From Cohnella nanjingensis (GTDB taxonomy: Bacteria > Bacillota > Bacilli > Paenibacillales > Paenibacillaceae): a stretch of 64,000 bases of DNA. Below the pieces are notes generated by a model. That model made no database searches and was not told the origin of the DNA. It saw only the letters and a program-made list of their open reading frames with translations. The stretch covers positions 1-64,000 of the forward strand of contig NZ_JACJVP010000030.1 of assembly GCF_014212125.1 (NCBI RefSeq), written 5' to 3'. The position numbers were made by a program, and so were the translations under genes. Shown piece by piece: positions 56,296 through 64,000 of the stretch; position 1 is the first letter of the stretch, and every line of letters starts with the position of its first letter.

Positions 56296-58593
56296 ATGCG
56301 GGAATATCGCGTGAACGGTCTCTCCTGCGCGAATTGCGCGGAGGATCTGGAGAAAGAGATCAAGCGGTTGGACTACGGCGAGACGGCGTCGCTCAGCTAT
56401 CGTTCCGGCAAGCTTCGGATCGACGAACGCATGGCGCTCGATCAAATTCGGCGCATCCTCCGGTCGGACGGCGCGGCGATCGCGCTGCCCGCCGCCGAGG
56501 CGCAGGCCGGACCGGATGCTGCAGCGCAGGTGCTTACCGGCGAGCACGCTGAGGGCCAGGATCACGCGGGTCACGATCATGCGGGTCACGATCATGCGGG
56601 CCATGAGCATGCGGGCCATGAGCATGCGGGTCACGATCATGCGGGCCATGGCCATGGAAGTACCGGCCATGCCGGGCACGATCATGACGCACCTGCGCAT
56701 GAAGGCCATTCGCACGGCGAACACGACCACGATCACGGAACTTCGAACCACCGGGCCGTCGTCTCCCTCATCGTCTCTACGATCATCTATGCCGGGGCGC
56801 TCATCGTCGACGCCCGCCTAGGCGGATCGACGGGTATCCTCCTTTACGCAGCTGCGGCTGTTCTAAGCGGGTATACCACCTTCATGCGCGGATTGAAGAA
56901 CCTGGCGAAGCTGAAGTTCAATATCGATACGCTGATGACGGTAGCCCTGGTCGGCGCCGCGGCGATCGGGGACTGGAAGGAAGCGACGCTCGTCGCCATC
57001 CTCTTCGGCCTGAACGAATGGCTCGAGGGGCTCGGGATGGAGAAAGCCCGCAGGTCGATGGCCTCCTTGCTGAGCGCGGCGCCGAAGGAAGCGACGAAGC
57101 TGACGGACGGCGGGGAGACGGTCGTCCCCATCGCCTCCCTCCGCGCCGGCGACCTCGTCGTCGTGAAGGCCGGCGAGAAGATCCCTTCGGACGGGACGAT
57201 CGAGAACGGCCGAAGCTCCGTGAACGAGGCCGCGATCACGGGCGAATCGATCCCGGTGGACAAAGCGCCGGGCGAGACGGTCTACGGCGGCAGCATCAAC
57301 AACGAAGGCTTGCTGCAGGTTCGGATCGCCAAAGCCTACGAGGACTCTTCGCTCGCGAGAATTCTCCATCTGGTCGAGGAAGCGCAAGAGACCAAGACGC
57401 CGACGGAGCTGTTCATCAACCGTTTCGCGAGATACTATACCCCGATGGTGATGATCGTAGCCGCGCTCGTTCTGCTCGTCCCGCCCCTGTTCTTCGGAGG
57501 CAGCTGGTCGAAGTGGCTGTACCAGGGCTTGGCCGTCCTCATCGTCGGCTGTCCCTGCGCCCTGATCCTCTCCTCGCCGATCGCGATCGTCTCCGGCATC
57601 GCCCGGAACGCGCGCAACGGCATTCTCGTCAAAGGCGGCGTCCATCTGGAGCAGCTGGGCAAGCTCGATACGCTGGCGTTCGACAAGACCGGCACGTTGA
57701 CCGAAGGCGAGCCTTACGTGGTCGAGACCGTCGTCTATGACGAGAACCGTTTCTTCGCCGTGGCCGGCGCGATCGAGCAAGGCTCCGCGCACCCGCTGGC
57801 AAGAGCAGTCATGCGGGAGATCGGCAGCCTCGGCCTCTCGCTGCCGGAAGCGGCGGAACTCGTCACGATTCCCGGCCGCGGCGTCGAGGCGCGGATCGGA
57901 GATCGGCGTTACCGGCTGGGCAACGAGCAGAGCGCCGCGGAGCTGTCGCTGGACGGGCAAGCGCTCGAGGCGATCCGTTCGCTGAAGGACAAGGGGCTCA
58001 CGCTGGTGCTCCTCTCCGACGACCAAGGCCTGCTCGGCATGTTCGGCATCGCGGACCGCATCCGGGAGGAGAGCCGTTCGGTCGTTCAAGAGCTGTACCG
58101 CAGCGGCATTCGGCGAACCGTCATGCTGACCGGCGACCACGCGAAGACGGCGGAGCAGGTGGCGGCCGCCGCCGGCGTAAGCGAGTACTATGCCGGCTTG
58201 ATGCCGGAGGACAAGGTAGCCAAGGTGAAAGAGCTCGCGGCAGGCGGCACGATCGGCATGATCGGCGACGGCATCAACGACGCGCCGGCGCTCGCTTCCG
58301 CCGATCTCGGCATCGCGATGGGCAAGGGCACCGACAGCGCCATCGAGACCGCGGATGTCGTGCTCATGCAGGATCATCTCGGCAAGCTTCCCGAAGCGAT
58401 CCGCATCGGACGCCGCGTGAACGGCATCATCCGCTTCAACATCGGCGTCGCGATGGGACTGAAGCTTCTCGCCCTGCTCCTCACCATTCCCGGCTGGCTG
58501 ACGCTGTGGATCGCGATCCTCTCCGATATGGGCGCGACGATCTTCGTGACGCTGGTAAGCCTAACCGTGCTGATCCAGCGCAACCGCAGCTAA
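56296..58593 (+). CDS. cadA: zinc/cadmium P-type ATPase with His-rich linker
   Basis: A 765-residue P1B-ATPase that exports Zn2+, Cd2+ or Pb2+. A CxxC metal-binding domain comes first (LSCANCAED, C11 and C14). Residues ~83-150 are a long His/Asp/Glu-rich linker of AGHDH/AGHEH units that could bind many zinc ions. The membrane site is VGCPCALILSSP (CPC 419-421), phosphorylation at DKTGTLTEG (Asp463), then SAHPLA and GDGINDAPAL. The start is ATG at 56296, GGAG 8 bases upstream. It is under the TTGACA promoter and operator, divergent from the CzrA-type repressor. Confidence 0.93.
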   Translation: MREYRVNGLSCANCAEDLEKEIKRLDYGETASLSYRSGKLRIDERMALDQIRRILRSDGAAIALPAAEAQAGPDAAAQVLTGEHAEGQDHAGHDHAGHDHAGHEHAGHEHAGHDHAGHGHGSTGHAGHDHDAPAHEGHSHGEHDHDHGTSNHRAVVSLIVSTIIYAGALIVDARLGGSTGILLYAAAAVLSGYTTFMRGLKNLAKLKFNIDTLMTVALVGAAAIGDWKEATLVAILFGLNEWLEGLGMEKARRSMASLLSAAPKEATKLTDGGETVVPIASLRAGDLVVVKAGEKIPSDGTIENGRSSVNEAAITGESIPVDKAPGETVYGGSINNEGLLQVRIAKAYEDSSLARILHLVEEAQETKTPTELFINRFARYYTPMVMIVAALVLLVPPLFFGGSWSKWLYQGLAVLIVGCPCALILSSPIAIVSGIARNARNGILVKGGVHLEQLGKLDTLAFDKTGTLTEGEPYVVETVVYDENRFFAVAGAIEQGSAHPLARAVMREIGSLGLSLPEAAELVTIPGRGVEARIGDRRYRLGNEQSAAELSLDGQALEAIRSLKDKGLTLVLLSDDQGLLGMFGIADRIREESRSVVQELYRSGIRRTVMLTGDHAKTAEQVAAAAGVSEYYAGLMPEDKVAKVKELAAGGTIGMIGDGINDAPALASADLGIAMGKGTDSAIETADVVLMQDHLGKLPEAIRIGRRVNGIIRFNIGVAMGLKLLALLLTIPGWLTLWIAILSDMGATIFVTLVSLTVLIQRNRS
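56560..56660 (+). repeat. 15-bp in-gene repeats encoding the His-rich linker
   Basis: Units of the type CACGATCATGCGGGT (15 bases, Gly-His-Asp/Glu-His-Ala) repeat about six times with few changes. Such arrays expand and shrink easily, so linker length should vary between strains. Confidence 0.8.
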
Positions 58594-58621
58594 GCTGGAA
58601 CGCGATACGCATACGGCAAAA

Positions 58622-58657
58622 CGCCCCTCTCCGCGAATGCGGGAGGGGCGCTTTTTT
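58622..58657 (+). terminator. intrinsic terminator of cadA
   Basis: CGCCCCTCTCCGC / GCGGGAGGGGCG with a 4-base loop and a run of six T, ~28 bases after the stop. Confidence 0.92.
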
Positions 58658-58674
58658 CGTGAAACGAGTGCGAT

Positions 58675-59310
58675 TTAAGATTCGAGTCCGTGCTCCTCGC
58701 GGATCCGGTACAGCCCTTGGATCAGCAGATCGGCCGGATCGCGGTTCAGAAGGAAGTGCGCCATCAGGATATGGAGCGGCATGGCGCAGACGTTGTTCCC
58801 TTCCTTGATGGACGGGAAGCCCGCTTCGAGAACCGGCCCGTGCTCCTCGTGGAGATCCAGGTCGACGTGCACCGGCTCGGGGGCGAACTCCTCGCGCACG
58901 GCTTGGGCGCAGTGCGGTACGATCTGCTTATCGATGAGCGCTTTGGCTTCGTCTTCGGATTGCGGCGGACGCGGCAGCAGCACGCTCTCCGGCGACTTCA
59001 TGAGATCGACGAAGAATGAGGAGAGCCAGAGCGACGGGTCCTGCTTCTGCTGGAAAGTCGCGAGCATCTCGCGCAGGAAAAAGCCGCTGACGTAGGCTTG
59101 TCCGTCCGGCACCTTGACCTGGTAGCTGAAGATCGGGCCGTAGACGTCGTGGTTCAGCACCTGCCCTTCCACCTCGTGGTCCTCGAACCGGACCTTGAGC
59201 GCTTGCAGGCCGTTCCAATAGAGCGCGGCTATGAGTTCGTTCGTTTTCTCTTGATCCGGCGCGGCGGCTTGCCCGTCCGGCTGTTGGTTGTCAGTTGTCA
59301 TCGTTATCAT
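58675..59310 (-). CDS. hypothetical protein
   Basis: A 211-residue, mostly acidic soluble protein without a recognised domain. It starts with a Gln/Ala-rich, likely disordered stretch (DNQQPDGQAAAPDQEK), then an alpha/beta body (VYGPIFSYQVKVPDGQAYVS, FLREMLATFQQKQDPSLWL) and ends in QGLYRIREEHG. The start is ATG at 59310 (GAGG 7 bases upstream) or 59301. It lies between cadA and the YcgQ-like gene and is transcribed with neither for certain; it may be co-transcribed with the latter. Confidence 0.6.
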   Translation of the reverse strand: MITMTTDNQQPDGQAAAPDQEKTNELIAALYWNGLQALKVRFEDHEVEGQVLNHDVYGPIFSYQVKVPDGQAYVSGFFLREMLATFQQKQDPSLWLSSFFVDLMKSPESVLLPRPPQSEDEAKALIDKQIVPHCAQAVREEFAPEPVHVDLDLHEEHGPVLEAGFPSIKEGNNVCAMPLHILMAHFLLNRDPADLLIQGLYRIREEHGLES

Positions 59311-59362
59311 CACCCTGCCTCTCATCATAGCATCCCAGCGCCCGAAGTGAAAGCGCTCTTTG

Positions 59363-60406
59363 TCAGAACGTGCGGTAGACGTAAGGGTCTTTGGGCGGCT
59401 CGATGCGGTTCCAGGACGTCACCTTCAGGACGGGAATCGTCTGCTTGAACGGCTGGTACAGCTCGGAGGAGAGCTTGCCGCTGACGTGCACCCAATCGTC
59501 GTTGCTCAGCACGGTGCCCTTGGGAAATTCGACCAGCATGCCGAATACGCCCGAATCCGCGACGCAATGAATGAAGCCGAACCGGAACACGAAGTATTGC
59601 TCTCCGCTTACCTGCTGTCCTTTGTAGGCAAAGCCGTCGAACGACAGGTTCCGGTCCATGAACGAAGCCGCGTAGTTGTAGACGACCTCCATGCCTTTCA
59701 AGTAATTCGCGTCCGTCAGAGCGATGTCCTTGACATCCGCGAACTCGGCAAGCTCTTTGTTCTTCACTTTGTCGTAGCCTTCCGCCCCGTAAAAGACGCT
59801 CGTGTCGGGCCGCAGGAACTGATGATTGCCGGGGTCCTTCTGGCGCTCCTCCATCGACGGAAAAGAGAAGCCCTTGGCGGCCACGAAGCTGGAATCGAGC
59901 GTCGCGACCGGCAGGAAAATCCCCGTCAGGATCGGAAACGCGAGCACCGCGTACGTGAACAGCCGGCCAAGCTTCGAGGAAGTCCCGTGCGAATGGCCGA
60001 AGGCGTCGTGATCGTGGCCGTGGCTATGATCTTGGCTGTGAACATGCGGGTGACCATGCCTTTGATCGTGTTCATGGCTATGATCGCGGCTGTGGCTGTG
60101 GACGTGCTCATGGTCGCGATGATGCCGATCGTGATTGTCCGAAGCATCCGATGACTTGGCAGACGACTCGCCCGGTATTTCTCCCGCCTCGGAGGCCGTC
60201 GCTTCCCTTGCTAGCTTGGCCTTCTCCGTCCGCTTTTCCTCGCGGTAGACTTGGATGAATTGGTACAGGCCGAGAAAGCCGAGCAGGACGATGGCGCTGA
60301 TCGACAGGTAGGCGTACTTGGTATTGATGTATTTGTCGATGTCCCCGGTCCGGTGCAGCAGCAGGAACATGAACGCGAATCCGAACAGAATGGCGAAGCG
60401 GATCAT
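59363..60406 (-). CDS. TIGR03943 (YcgQ-like) permease-associated protein
   Basis: A 347-residue membrane protein of the TIGR03943/DUF1980 family. Two N-terminal helices (~1-50), then a long His-rich loop (~85-140, with repeated His/Asp/Ser pairs such as HSHSRDHSHEHD), a third helix, and a C-terminal OB-like domain with GFIHCVADSGVFGMLVEF. It is the partner of the permease at 60403; in Bacillus subtilis the YcgR-YcgQ pair is zinc-regulated. The His-rich loop suggests metal binding. Its ATG overlaps the stop of the permease gene by four bases. Confidence 0.85.
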   Translation of the reverse strand: MIRFAILFGFAFMFLLLHRTGDIDKYINTKYAYLSISAIVLLGFLGLYQFIQVYREEKRTEKAKLAREATASEAGEIPGESSAKSSDASDNHDRHHRDHEHVHSHSRDHSHEHDQRHGHPHVHSQDHSHGHDHDAFGHSHGTSSKLGRLFTYAVLAFPILTGIFLPVATLDSSFVAAKGFSFPSMEERQKDPGNHQFLRPDTSVFYGAEGYDKVKNKELAEFADVKDIALTDANYLKGMEVVYNYAASFMDRNLSFDGFAYKGQQVSGEQYFVFRFGFIHCVADSGVFGMLVEFPKGTVLSNDDWVHVSGKLSSELYQPFKQTIPVLKVTSWNRIEPPKDPYVYRTF

Positions 60407-61317
60407 CCGAACAACCTCCCTACGAGCAGGGATCCGAGCAAGGTGAAGACGACGACGAGACCGATCAGCGTCGCGACGAACTTCGCGCGGAAGGTCGCGA
60501 GCAGCATCAGCGTGTTCTTGATATCGATCATCGGACCGAATACGAGAAAGGCGGACAGCGAGCCGATCGTGAAGCTGCTGCGGAATGAAGAGGCGATGAA
60601 CGCATCCGCTTCCGAGCAGAGCGACATGACGAAGGCGAGCGCGATCATGACGAGCGAAGAACGCAGCGGATCGCTGCCGAGATGCAGCAGCGTCGCGGTC
60701 GGCACGAACGTCTGCATGCTGGCCGCGAGGAAGGCGCCGATCACGAGGTACTTGCCGACCGAGAAGAATTCCTCGATCGCATGCGAGACGACCTCGCCGA
60801 GCTTGGCCGAGAGCGGCCTCGCCGGTGCCGCCGACGGCATCTCAAGCCCCGGCTCCAGCGCCGCGGCGACCGGCGCTTCGTACTCGCGCATCGGCAGCTT
60901 CGGGAACGCGAACGACAGAATCAGCGCGACGCAGAACGCGACCGCGATGGCGAGTCCCGAGCGGATGCCGACCATGCGCCAATCGTTGCCGAAGGCGATA
61001 TAGGTCGCGAAGAGCACGATCGGATTGATGATCGGGCCGGTGAGCATGAAGGCGATGCCCGCATGCAGCGGCACGCCTTTGCGCAGCAGTCTGCGGGTGA
61101 TCGGCACGATCCCGCATTCGCAAGCGGGGAACAAAACGCCGACCCCGCATCCGAGGACCGTGGACAGGAGGCGATTCTTCGGCATGACTCGCGCGATCCA
61201 TTGCTCGGTCAGGAACATCTGGATCAGCCCGGACACGAGAACGCCGACCAGCACGAACGGTATAGCCTCCATCACCATGCTGATGAAGATGGTGTTCAAC
61301 TGCAAAAAAGCGTTCAT
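60403..61317 (-). CDS. YcgR-like permease (DUF318/ArsP_1 family)
   Basis: A 304-residue permease with eight predicted helices. The family signature FPACECGIVPITRRLL (with its Cys pair) and FMLTGPIINPIVL are present, and SLCSEADAFIASSF is the second half-repeat. It works with the TIGR03943 protein, probably in zinc or a related metal, though ArsP homologues export methylarsenicals. GGAAGGG precedes the ATG. A half-site TCGTAAT at 61331 could be part of a Zur box, but the other half is not seen. Confidence 0.85.
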   Translation of the reverse strand: MNAFLQLNTIFISMVMEAIPFVLVGVLVSGLIQMFLTEQWIARVMPKNRLLSTVLGCGVGVLFPACECGIVPITRRLLRKGVPLHAGIAFMLTGPIINPIVLFATYIAFGNDWRMVGIRSGLAIAVAFCVALILSFAFPKLPMREYEAPVAAALEPGLEMPSAAPARPLSAKLGEVVSHAIEEFFSVGKYLVIGAFLAASMQTFVPTATLLHLGSDPLRSSLVMIALAFVMSLCSEADAFIASSFRSSFTIGSLSAFLVFGPMIDIKNTLMLLATFRAKFVATLIGLVVVFTLLGSLLVGRLFG

Positions 61318-61476
61318 GGCTTTCCCTTCCGTTTCGTAATATGGCTATCGCTATCTCTCATTATGGACGTTTTGAACGAAATCGCAAATCGCAGGGGCTC
61401 CTGATTTCTCCATTGCTTTTTTGCACGGCAGGCTGTAAGATATTGAAGCTTATTTCGATCGGGAAGGAACATCATC

Positions 61477-62409
61477 GTGCAAGAATCGCAGAAAAAACCG
61501 CCTATCGCTCCTATCATCCCGTTGATCGTCGGCATGATCGCCATCTCGTTCTCGCCGATTCTCGTCCGGTACTCGCATGCGCCCGTCTCCGTTCAGGGGA
61601 TGTGGCGCATGCTGTTCACGCTCGTCGTCATGCTCCCGTTCGGACGGAGCCAGCTTGGATCGGTTCGCCGCATCGCGCGCCGGGATTGGCTGCTGCTGCT
61701 TGCGGCCGGCTTTTTCCTCGCGCTGCACTTCCTGCTCTGGATGGCTTCGCTGGACTACACGTCGATCGCGAGTTCCACGATCATTCTGTCTTTAGAGCCC
61801 GTATTCGTCATGTTCGGCGCCTACTTCGTCTTCAAAGACCGCACGAACAAGTGGGCCTTGCTCGGCATGGCGCTCGCGCTCGTCGGCGCGGTATGCGTCG
61901 GCTCGGGCGATTCGGGCGTCTCTGCGGACGCCATTCGGGGAGATGTCCTCTCGCTCCTCGGCACGCTGGCCGTCGCCGTCAACATGCTGATCGCCAAACG
62001 GATCCTGACGCGCGTCTCCTCTTATCTGTACAGCATGATCGTGTTCGCGGTAACCGGTTTGTGCTTCGCCGCGTATAACGTCGCGCTCGGTTATCCGATG
62101 TTCGGATATGCGGGGAGGGAGTGGCTTGTCTTCGCGCTCTTGGCCATCGTGCCGACGGTGTTCGGCCACATGATCTTCAACTGGCTGCTGTCCTACGTCA
62201 AAGCCGCCACCGTCTCCATGACGGTGCTGGCCGAACCGGTCGGCGCCAGCATCCTCGGCATGCTGATCTTCCGCGAGATGATCACCGGCTTCCAACTGAT
62301 CGGAGGCGCAGCCGTCATCCTCGGCTTAATTCTCTACATGCGGTTCGAGCATGCCGCGCCCGCTCCGCAGATCGAGTCGCCGATCGCCGCCGACCGGACA
62401 GCCGGCTGA
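61477..62409 (+). CDS. EamA family (DMT) transporter
   Basis: A 310-residue transporter with ten helices in two EamA repeats: the first ~8-145 (ISFSPILVRYSHAPV, LDYTSIASSTIILSLEPVFV), the second ~155-295 (SYVKAATVSMTVLAEPVG, GMLIFREMITGFQLIGG). Such drug/metabolite transporters export amino acids, nucleosides or drugs; substrate unknown. It starts with GTG at 61477; AAGGA is 8 bases upstream. It has its own strong terminator. Confidence 0.86.
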   Translation: MQESQKKPPIAPIIPLIVGMIAISFSPILVRYSHAPVSVQGMWRMLFTLVVMLPFGRSQLGSVRRIARRDWLLLLAAGFFLALHFLLWMASLDYTSIASSTIILSLEPVFVMFGAYFVFKDRTNKWALLGMALALVGAVCVGSGDSGVSADAIRGDVLSLLGTLAVAVNMLIAKRILTRVSSYLYSMIVFAVTGLCFAAYNVALGYPMFGYAGREWLVFALLAIVPTVFGHMIFNWLLSYVKAATVSMTVLAEPVGASILGMLIFREMITGFQLIGGAAVILGLILYMRFEHAAPAPQIESPIAADRTAG

Positions 62410-62433
62410 CCCGCACGGACCGCGACGCCGATC

Positions 62434-62477
62434 AGGCAGCCCGAACGTTCGGCAATGAACGTTCGGGCTGCCTTTTT
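62434..62477 (+). terminator. intrinsic terminator of the EamA gene
   Basis: A 17-bp perfect stem, AGGCAGCCCGAACGTTC / GAACGTTCGGGCTGCCT, with a 6-base loop and TTTT, just after the stop. Confidence 0.94.
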
Positions 62478-62634
62478 AGGTTTCCGGCATTGGGCCTCCC
62501 CGTTGCTGCCCCAAGACGTCTCTCCTTCTCCTGCAGGCGTCTCGAAGCCGTTCAAGTAGACGGTCAGGATCTCCCCTTCGCTTAATTTCAGATCACTATA
62601 TCAGGTTGAAAAGCCGGCTTCAAAAGAAAATAAA

Positions 62635-62700
62635 AGTGATTGCTCACTTCCAATTTACGCGTCATCGGCATATAATCAAGTTTGAAATGAGTGATTACTC
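62635..62700 (+). promoter_or_regulatory. ABC operon promoter flanked by two TetR-type dyads
   Basis: TATAAT at 62671-62676 is preceded by a weak -35 (TTCCAA, 62648-62653). AGTGATTGCTCACT (62635-62648) lies at the -35 and GAGTGATTACTC (62689-62700) past the start site. Both share the core AGTGATTRCTC, as expected for a TetR-type repressor bound at two sites. Confidence 0.65.
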
Positions 62701-62727
62701 GCTTTTTTGAGACAAGGAGCGTGTGCC

Positions 62728-63474
62728 ATGAACGATTATCCCTCTCCTGCCGTTCCGGCCGTAGAGCTCGAAGCGGTCGCCCGAAGCTTCGGAAGCCGCA
62801 CCGTCCTCGAAGGCGTGACGCTGCAGGTCGCGCGCGGCGAGCTGTTCGGCCTGCTCGGCCCTTCCGGCTCCGGCAAGACGACGCTGATCAAGCTGATCAC
62901 GGGCATCGACGCCGCCGACAGCGGCACGGTTCGCCTCCTGGGCGAACGAATGCCGAAGCTCTCGATGTTCCAGCGCTTCGGCTATTTAGCGCAATCCGAC
63001 GCGCTGTACGGCGAGCTGACCGCCAAGGAAAATCTGCAGTTTTTCGCGTCGCTCTTCGGTCTCTCCGGCACGCGGCGCGACGAACGGATCCGCGCCGCGA
63101 TGGGCGTCGTGGACTTGCTCGAACATCTGAACAAACCGGTGAACGCGTACTCCGGGGGCATGAAGCGGCGCCTGTCGCTCGCTATCGCCCTGCTGCACGA
63201 GCCGGAGCTGCTCCTCCTCGACGAGCCGACCGTCGGCATCGATCCGGTGCTGCGCCAGTCGATCTGGCGGGAGCTCCTCGCCATGCGCGACCGCGGTACG
63301 ACGCTCATCCTCACGACGCACGTCATGGACGAAGCCGACAAGTGCGACCGGATCGGCCTCATCCGCGAAGGCCGCCTGACCGCCGTGGGCAGCCCGTCGG
63401 CGCTGAAGGCGCAGACCGGCACCGATACGATCGAAGACGCATTCATCGCGCTCGGGGGAGGTGCGCGGGCATGA
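62728..63474 (+). CDS. ABC transporter ATP-binding protein
   Basis: A 248-residue ABC ATPase of the drug-export type. Walker A is GPSGSGKTT, the Q-loop LAQSDALYGELTAKEN, the signature YSGGMKRRLSLA, Walker B LLLLDEPTVGID, the H-loop LTTHVMDEADKCD. ATG at 62728, GGAG 8 bases upstream. Its stop overlaps the start of the next gene (ATGA), an ABC-2 permease, so they make one exporter. The operon is probably under a TetR-type repressor coded elsewhere. Confidence 0.92.
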   Translation: MNDYPSPAVPAVELEAVARSFGSRTVLEGVTLQVARGELFGLLGPSGSGKTTLIKLITGIDAADSGTVRLLGERMPKLSMFQRFGYLAQSDALYGELTAKENLQFFASLFGLSGTRRDERIRAAMGVVDLLEHLNKPVNAYSGGMKRRLSLAIALLHEPELLLLDEPTVGIDPVLRQSIWRELLAMRDRGTTLILTTHVMDEADKCDRIGLIREGRLTAVGSPSALKAQTGTDTIEDAFIALGGGARA

Positions 63475-64000
63475 GGGTACGCGCTTTGGCGATTCGGATC
63501 ATCCGCCAGTTCGTCCGCGACAAACGGACGCTGGCCCTGCTTTTCCTCGCGCCGCTCCTCGTTCTCTCGTTGATGTACTTCGTCTTCAACGGACAGGAAG
63601 TGAAGCCCGATCTGGGCATCGTTAACGCGCCTGCTCCGTTCGCCGAACGGCTCGCCCGTCTGGACGCGCATATCGTCGCCTATCCGAACCCGGATCAGGC
63701 CGAGCGCGCGCTGGCGGACGGAGATCTCGACGCAGTGCTGACGTTCGCGAACGGCCAGCCCGCGCTGCGCCTCGAAGGCAGCGATCCTTCGACGAACAGA
63801 GCCGTTCTGCTCCTGCTGCAGCAGGCGATGCAGGCGGAAGTTCCCGGCGTGCAGCTGCAGATCTCCTATCTGCACGGCAAAGCGGATCTCACGTCGTTCG
63901 ATTCGTTCGGTCCGGTGCTGATCGGCTTCTTCTCCTTCTTCTTCGTCTTCCTGCTCGCGGGCGTCGCCTTCCTGCGCGAGCGTACGACGGGCACGTTGGA
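63471..64000 (+). CDS. ABC-2 type permease (partial, runs off the window)
   Basis: The first 176 residues of an ABC-2 permease: a first helix (TLALLFLAPLLVLSLMYFVF), an extracytoplasmic domain (~45-140) and the second helix (GPVLIGFFSFFFVFLLAGVAFL) followed by RERTTGTL, the usual cytoplasmic loop of ABC-2 drug exporters. The gene is cut by the window edge. It overlaps the ATPase gene by four bases and is its membrane partner. Confidence 0.88.
   Translation, partial: MRVRALAIRIIRQFVRDKRTLALLFLAPLLVLSLMYFVFNGQEVKPDLGIVNAPAPFAERLARLDAHIVAYPNPDQAERALADGDLDAVLTFANGQPALRLEGSDPSTNRAVLLLLQQAMQAEVPGVQLQISYLHGKADLTSFDSFGPVLIGFFSFFFVFLLAGVAFLRERTTGTL

Noticed and set aside
61331..61400. Zur box upstream of the YcgR-like permease
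   Set aside because: Only one TCGTAAT half-site is visible, too little for a call.

Overview
The window looks like chromosomal DNA of a GC-rich spore-former relative of the Paenibacillaceae (Paenibacillus/Cohnella type). This is an inference from the high GC content, strong GGAGG ribosome binding sites, short A/T-flanked intrinsic terminators, and typical Bacillota families: HxlR regulators, a YcgR/YcgQ-like pair, EfeMBU, a CzrA-type ArsR repressor, an S-layer-homology-like secreted protein and a Rrf2/DoxX pair. No rRNA, tRNA, CRISPR array, phage or insertion sequence was seen. Most genes lie on the minus strand.

Region by region: 0.1-3.2 kb holds an AraC regulator divergent from a GHL6-type glycosidase. 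3.3-6.3 kb has two HxlR regulators, a small membrane protein and a PRISE-type dehydrogenase with a palindromic control region. 6.4-7.1 kb is a non-coding 51-bp tandem repeat array. 7.1-13.7 kb holds a sugar-isomerase-like TIM barrel, a 1475-residue Lhr helicase and a VanZ-RDD fusion. 13.8-15.9 kb is the selD-mnmH pair for tRNA 2-selenouridine. 16.0-18.6 kb has a secreted VanX-like dipeptidase, a candidate type I toxin-antitoxin locus and a secreted glucosaminidase. 18.9-26.0 kb is a two-gene sensory operon: a REC-kinase hybrid and an 1811-residue soluble kinase with a long HAMP array. 26.3-29.4 kb has DoxX with its Rrf2 regulator and a DinG-like helicase. 29.6-33.6 kb is the efeM-efeB-efeU iron uptake operon under a Fur box, bracketed by two copies of an ~80-bp repeat.

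33.8-34.4 kb is a gene-free stretch with two further repeat families. 34.4-38.0 kb is a ddl-murF-alr operon, the complete route from L-Ala to the UDP-MurNAc-pentapeptide end. 38.3-45.9 kb has an ABC exporter, GNAT acetyltransferases, a methyltransferase, an MBL-fold hydrolase, a ZIP transporter and a CNNM/CorC-type membrane protein. 46.3-51.2 kb has an SLH-like secreted protein and a copper set (YtkA/FixH-like protein, SafE-like membrane protein, CopA-type ATPase). 51.3-55.1 kb has a 5'-truncated CDF gene, an ankyrin protein, a GNAT, an intact CDF transporter and a cysteine-cluster protein. 55.5-58.6 kb is a zinc/cadmium module: CzrA-type repressor divergent from a His-rich CadA ATPase with a clear operator. 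58.7-61.3 kb has a hypothetical protein and the YcgQ/YcgR-like pair. 61.4-64.0 kb has an EamA transporter and the start of an ABC efflux operon that runs off the window.

The main themes are metal handling (iron, copper, zinc/cadmium; at least ten genes), cell wall precursor synthesis and turnover, and signalling. The least explained parts are the three intergenic repeat families, the candidate toxin-antitoxin RNA locus and the HAMP-array kinase operon.
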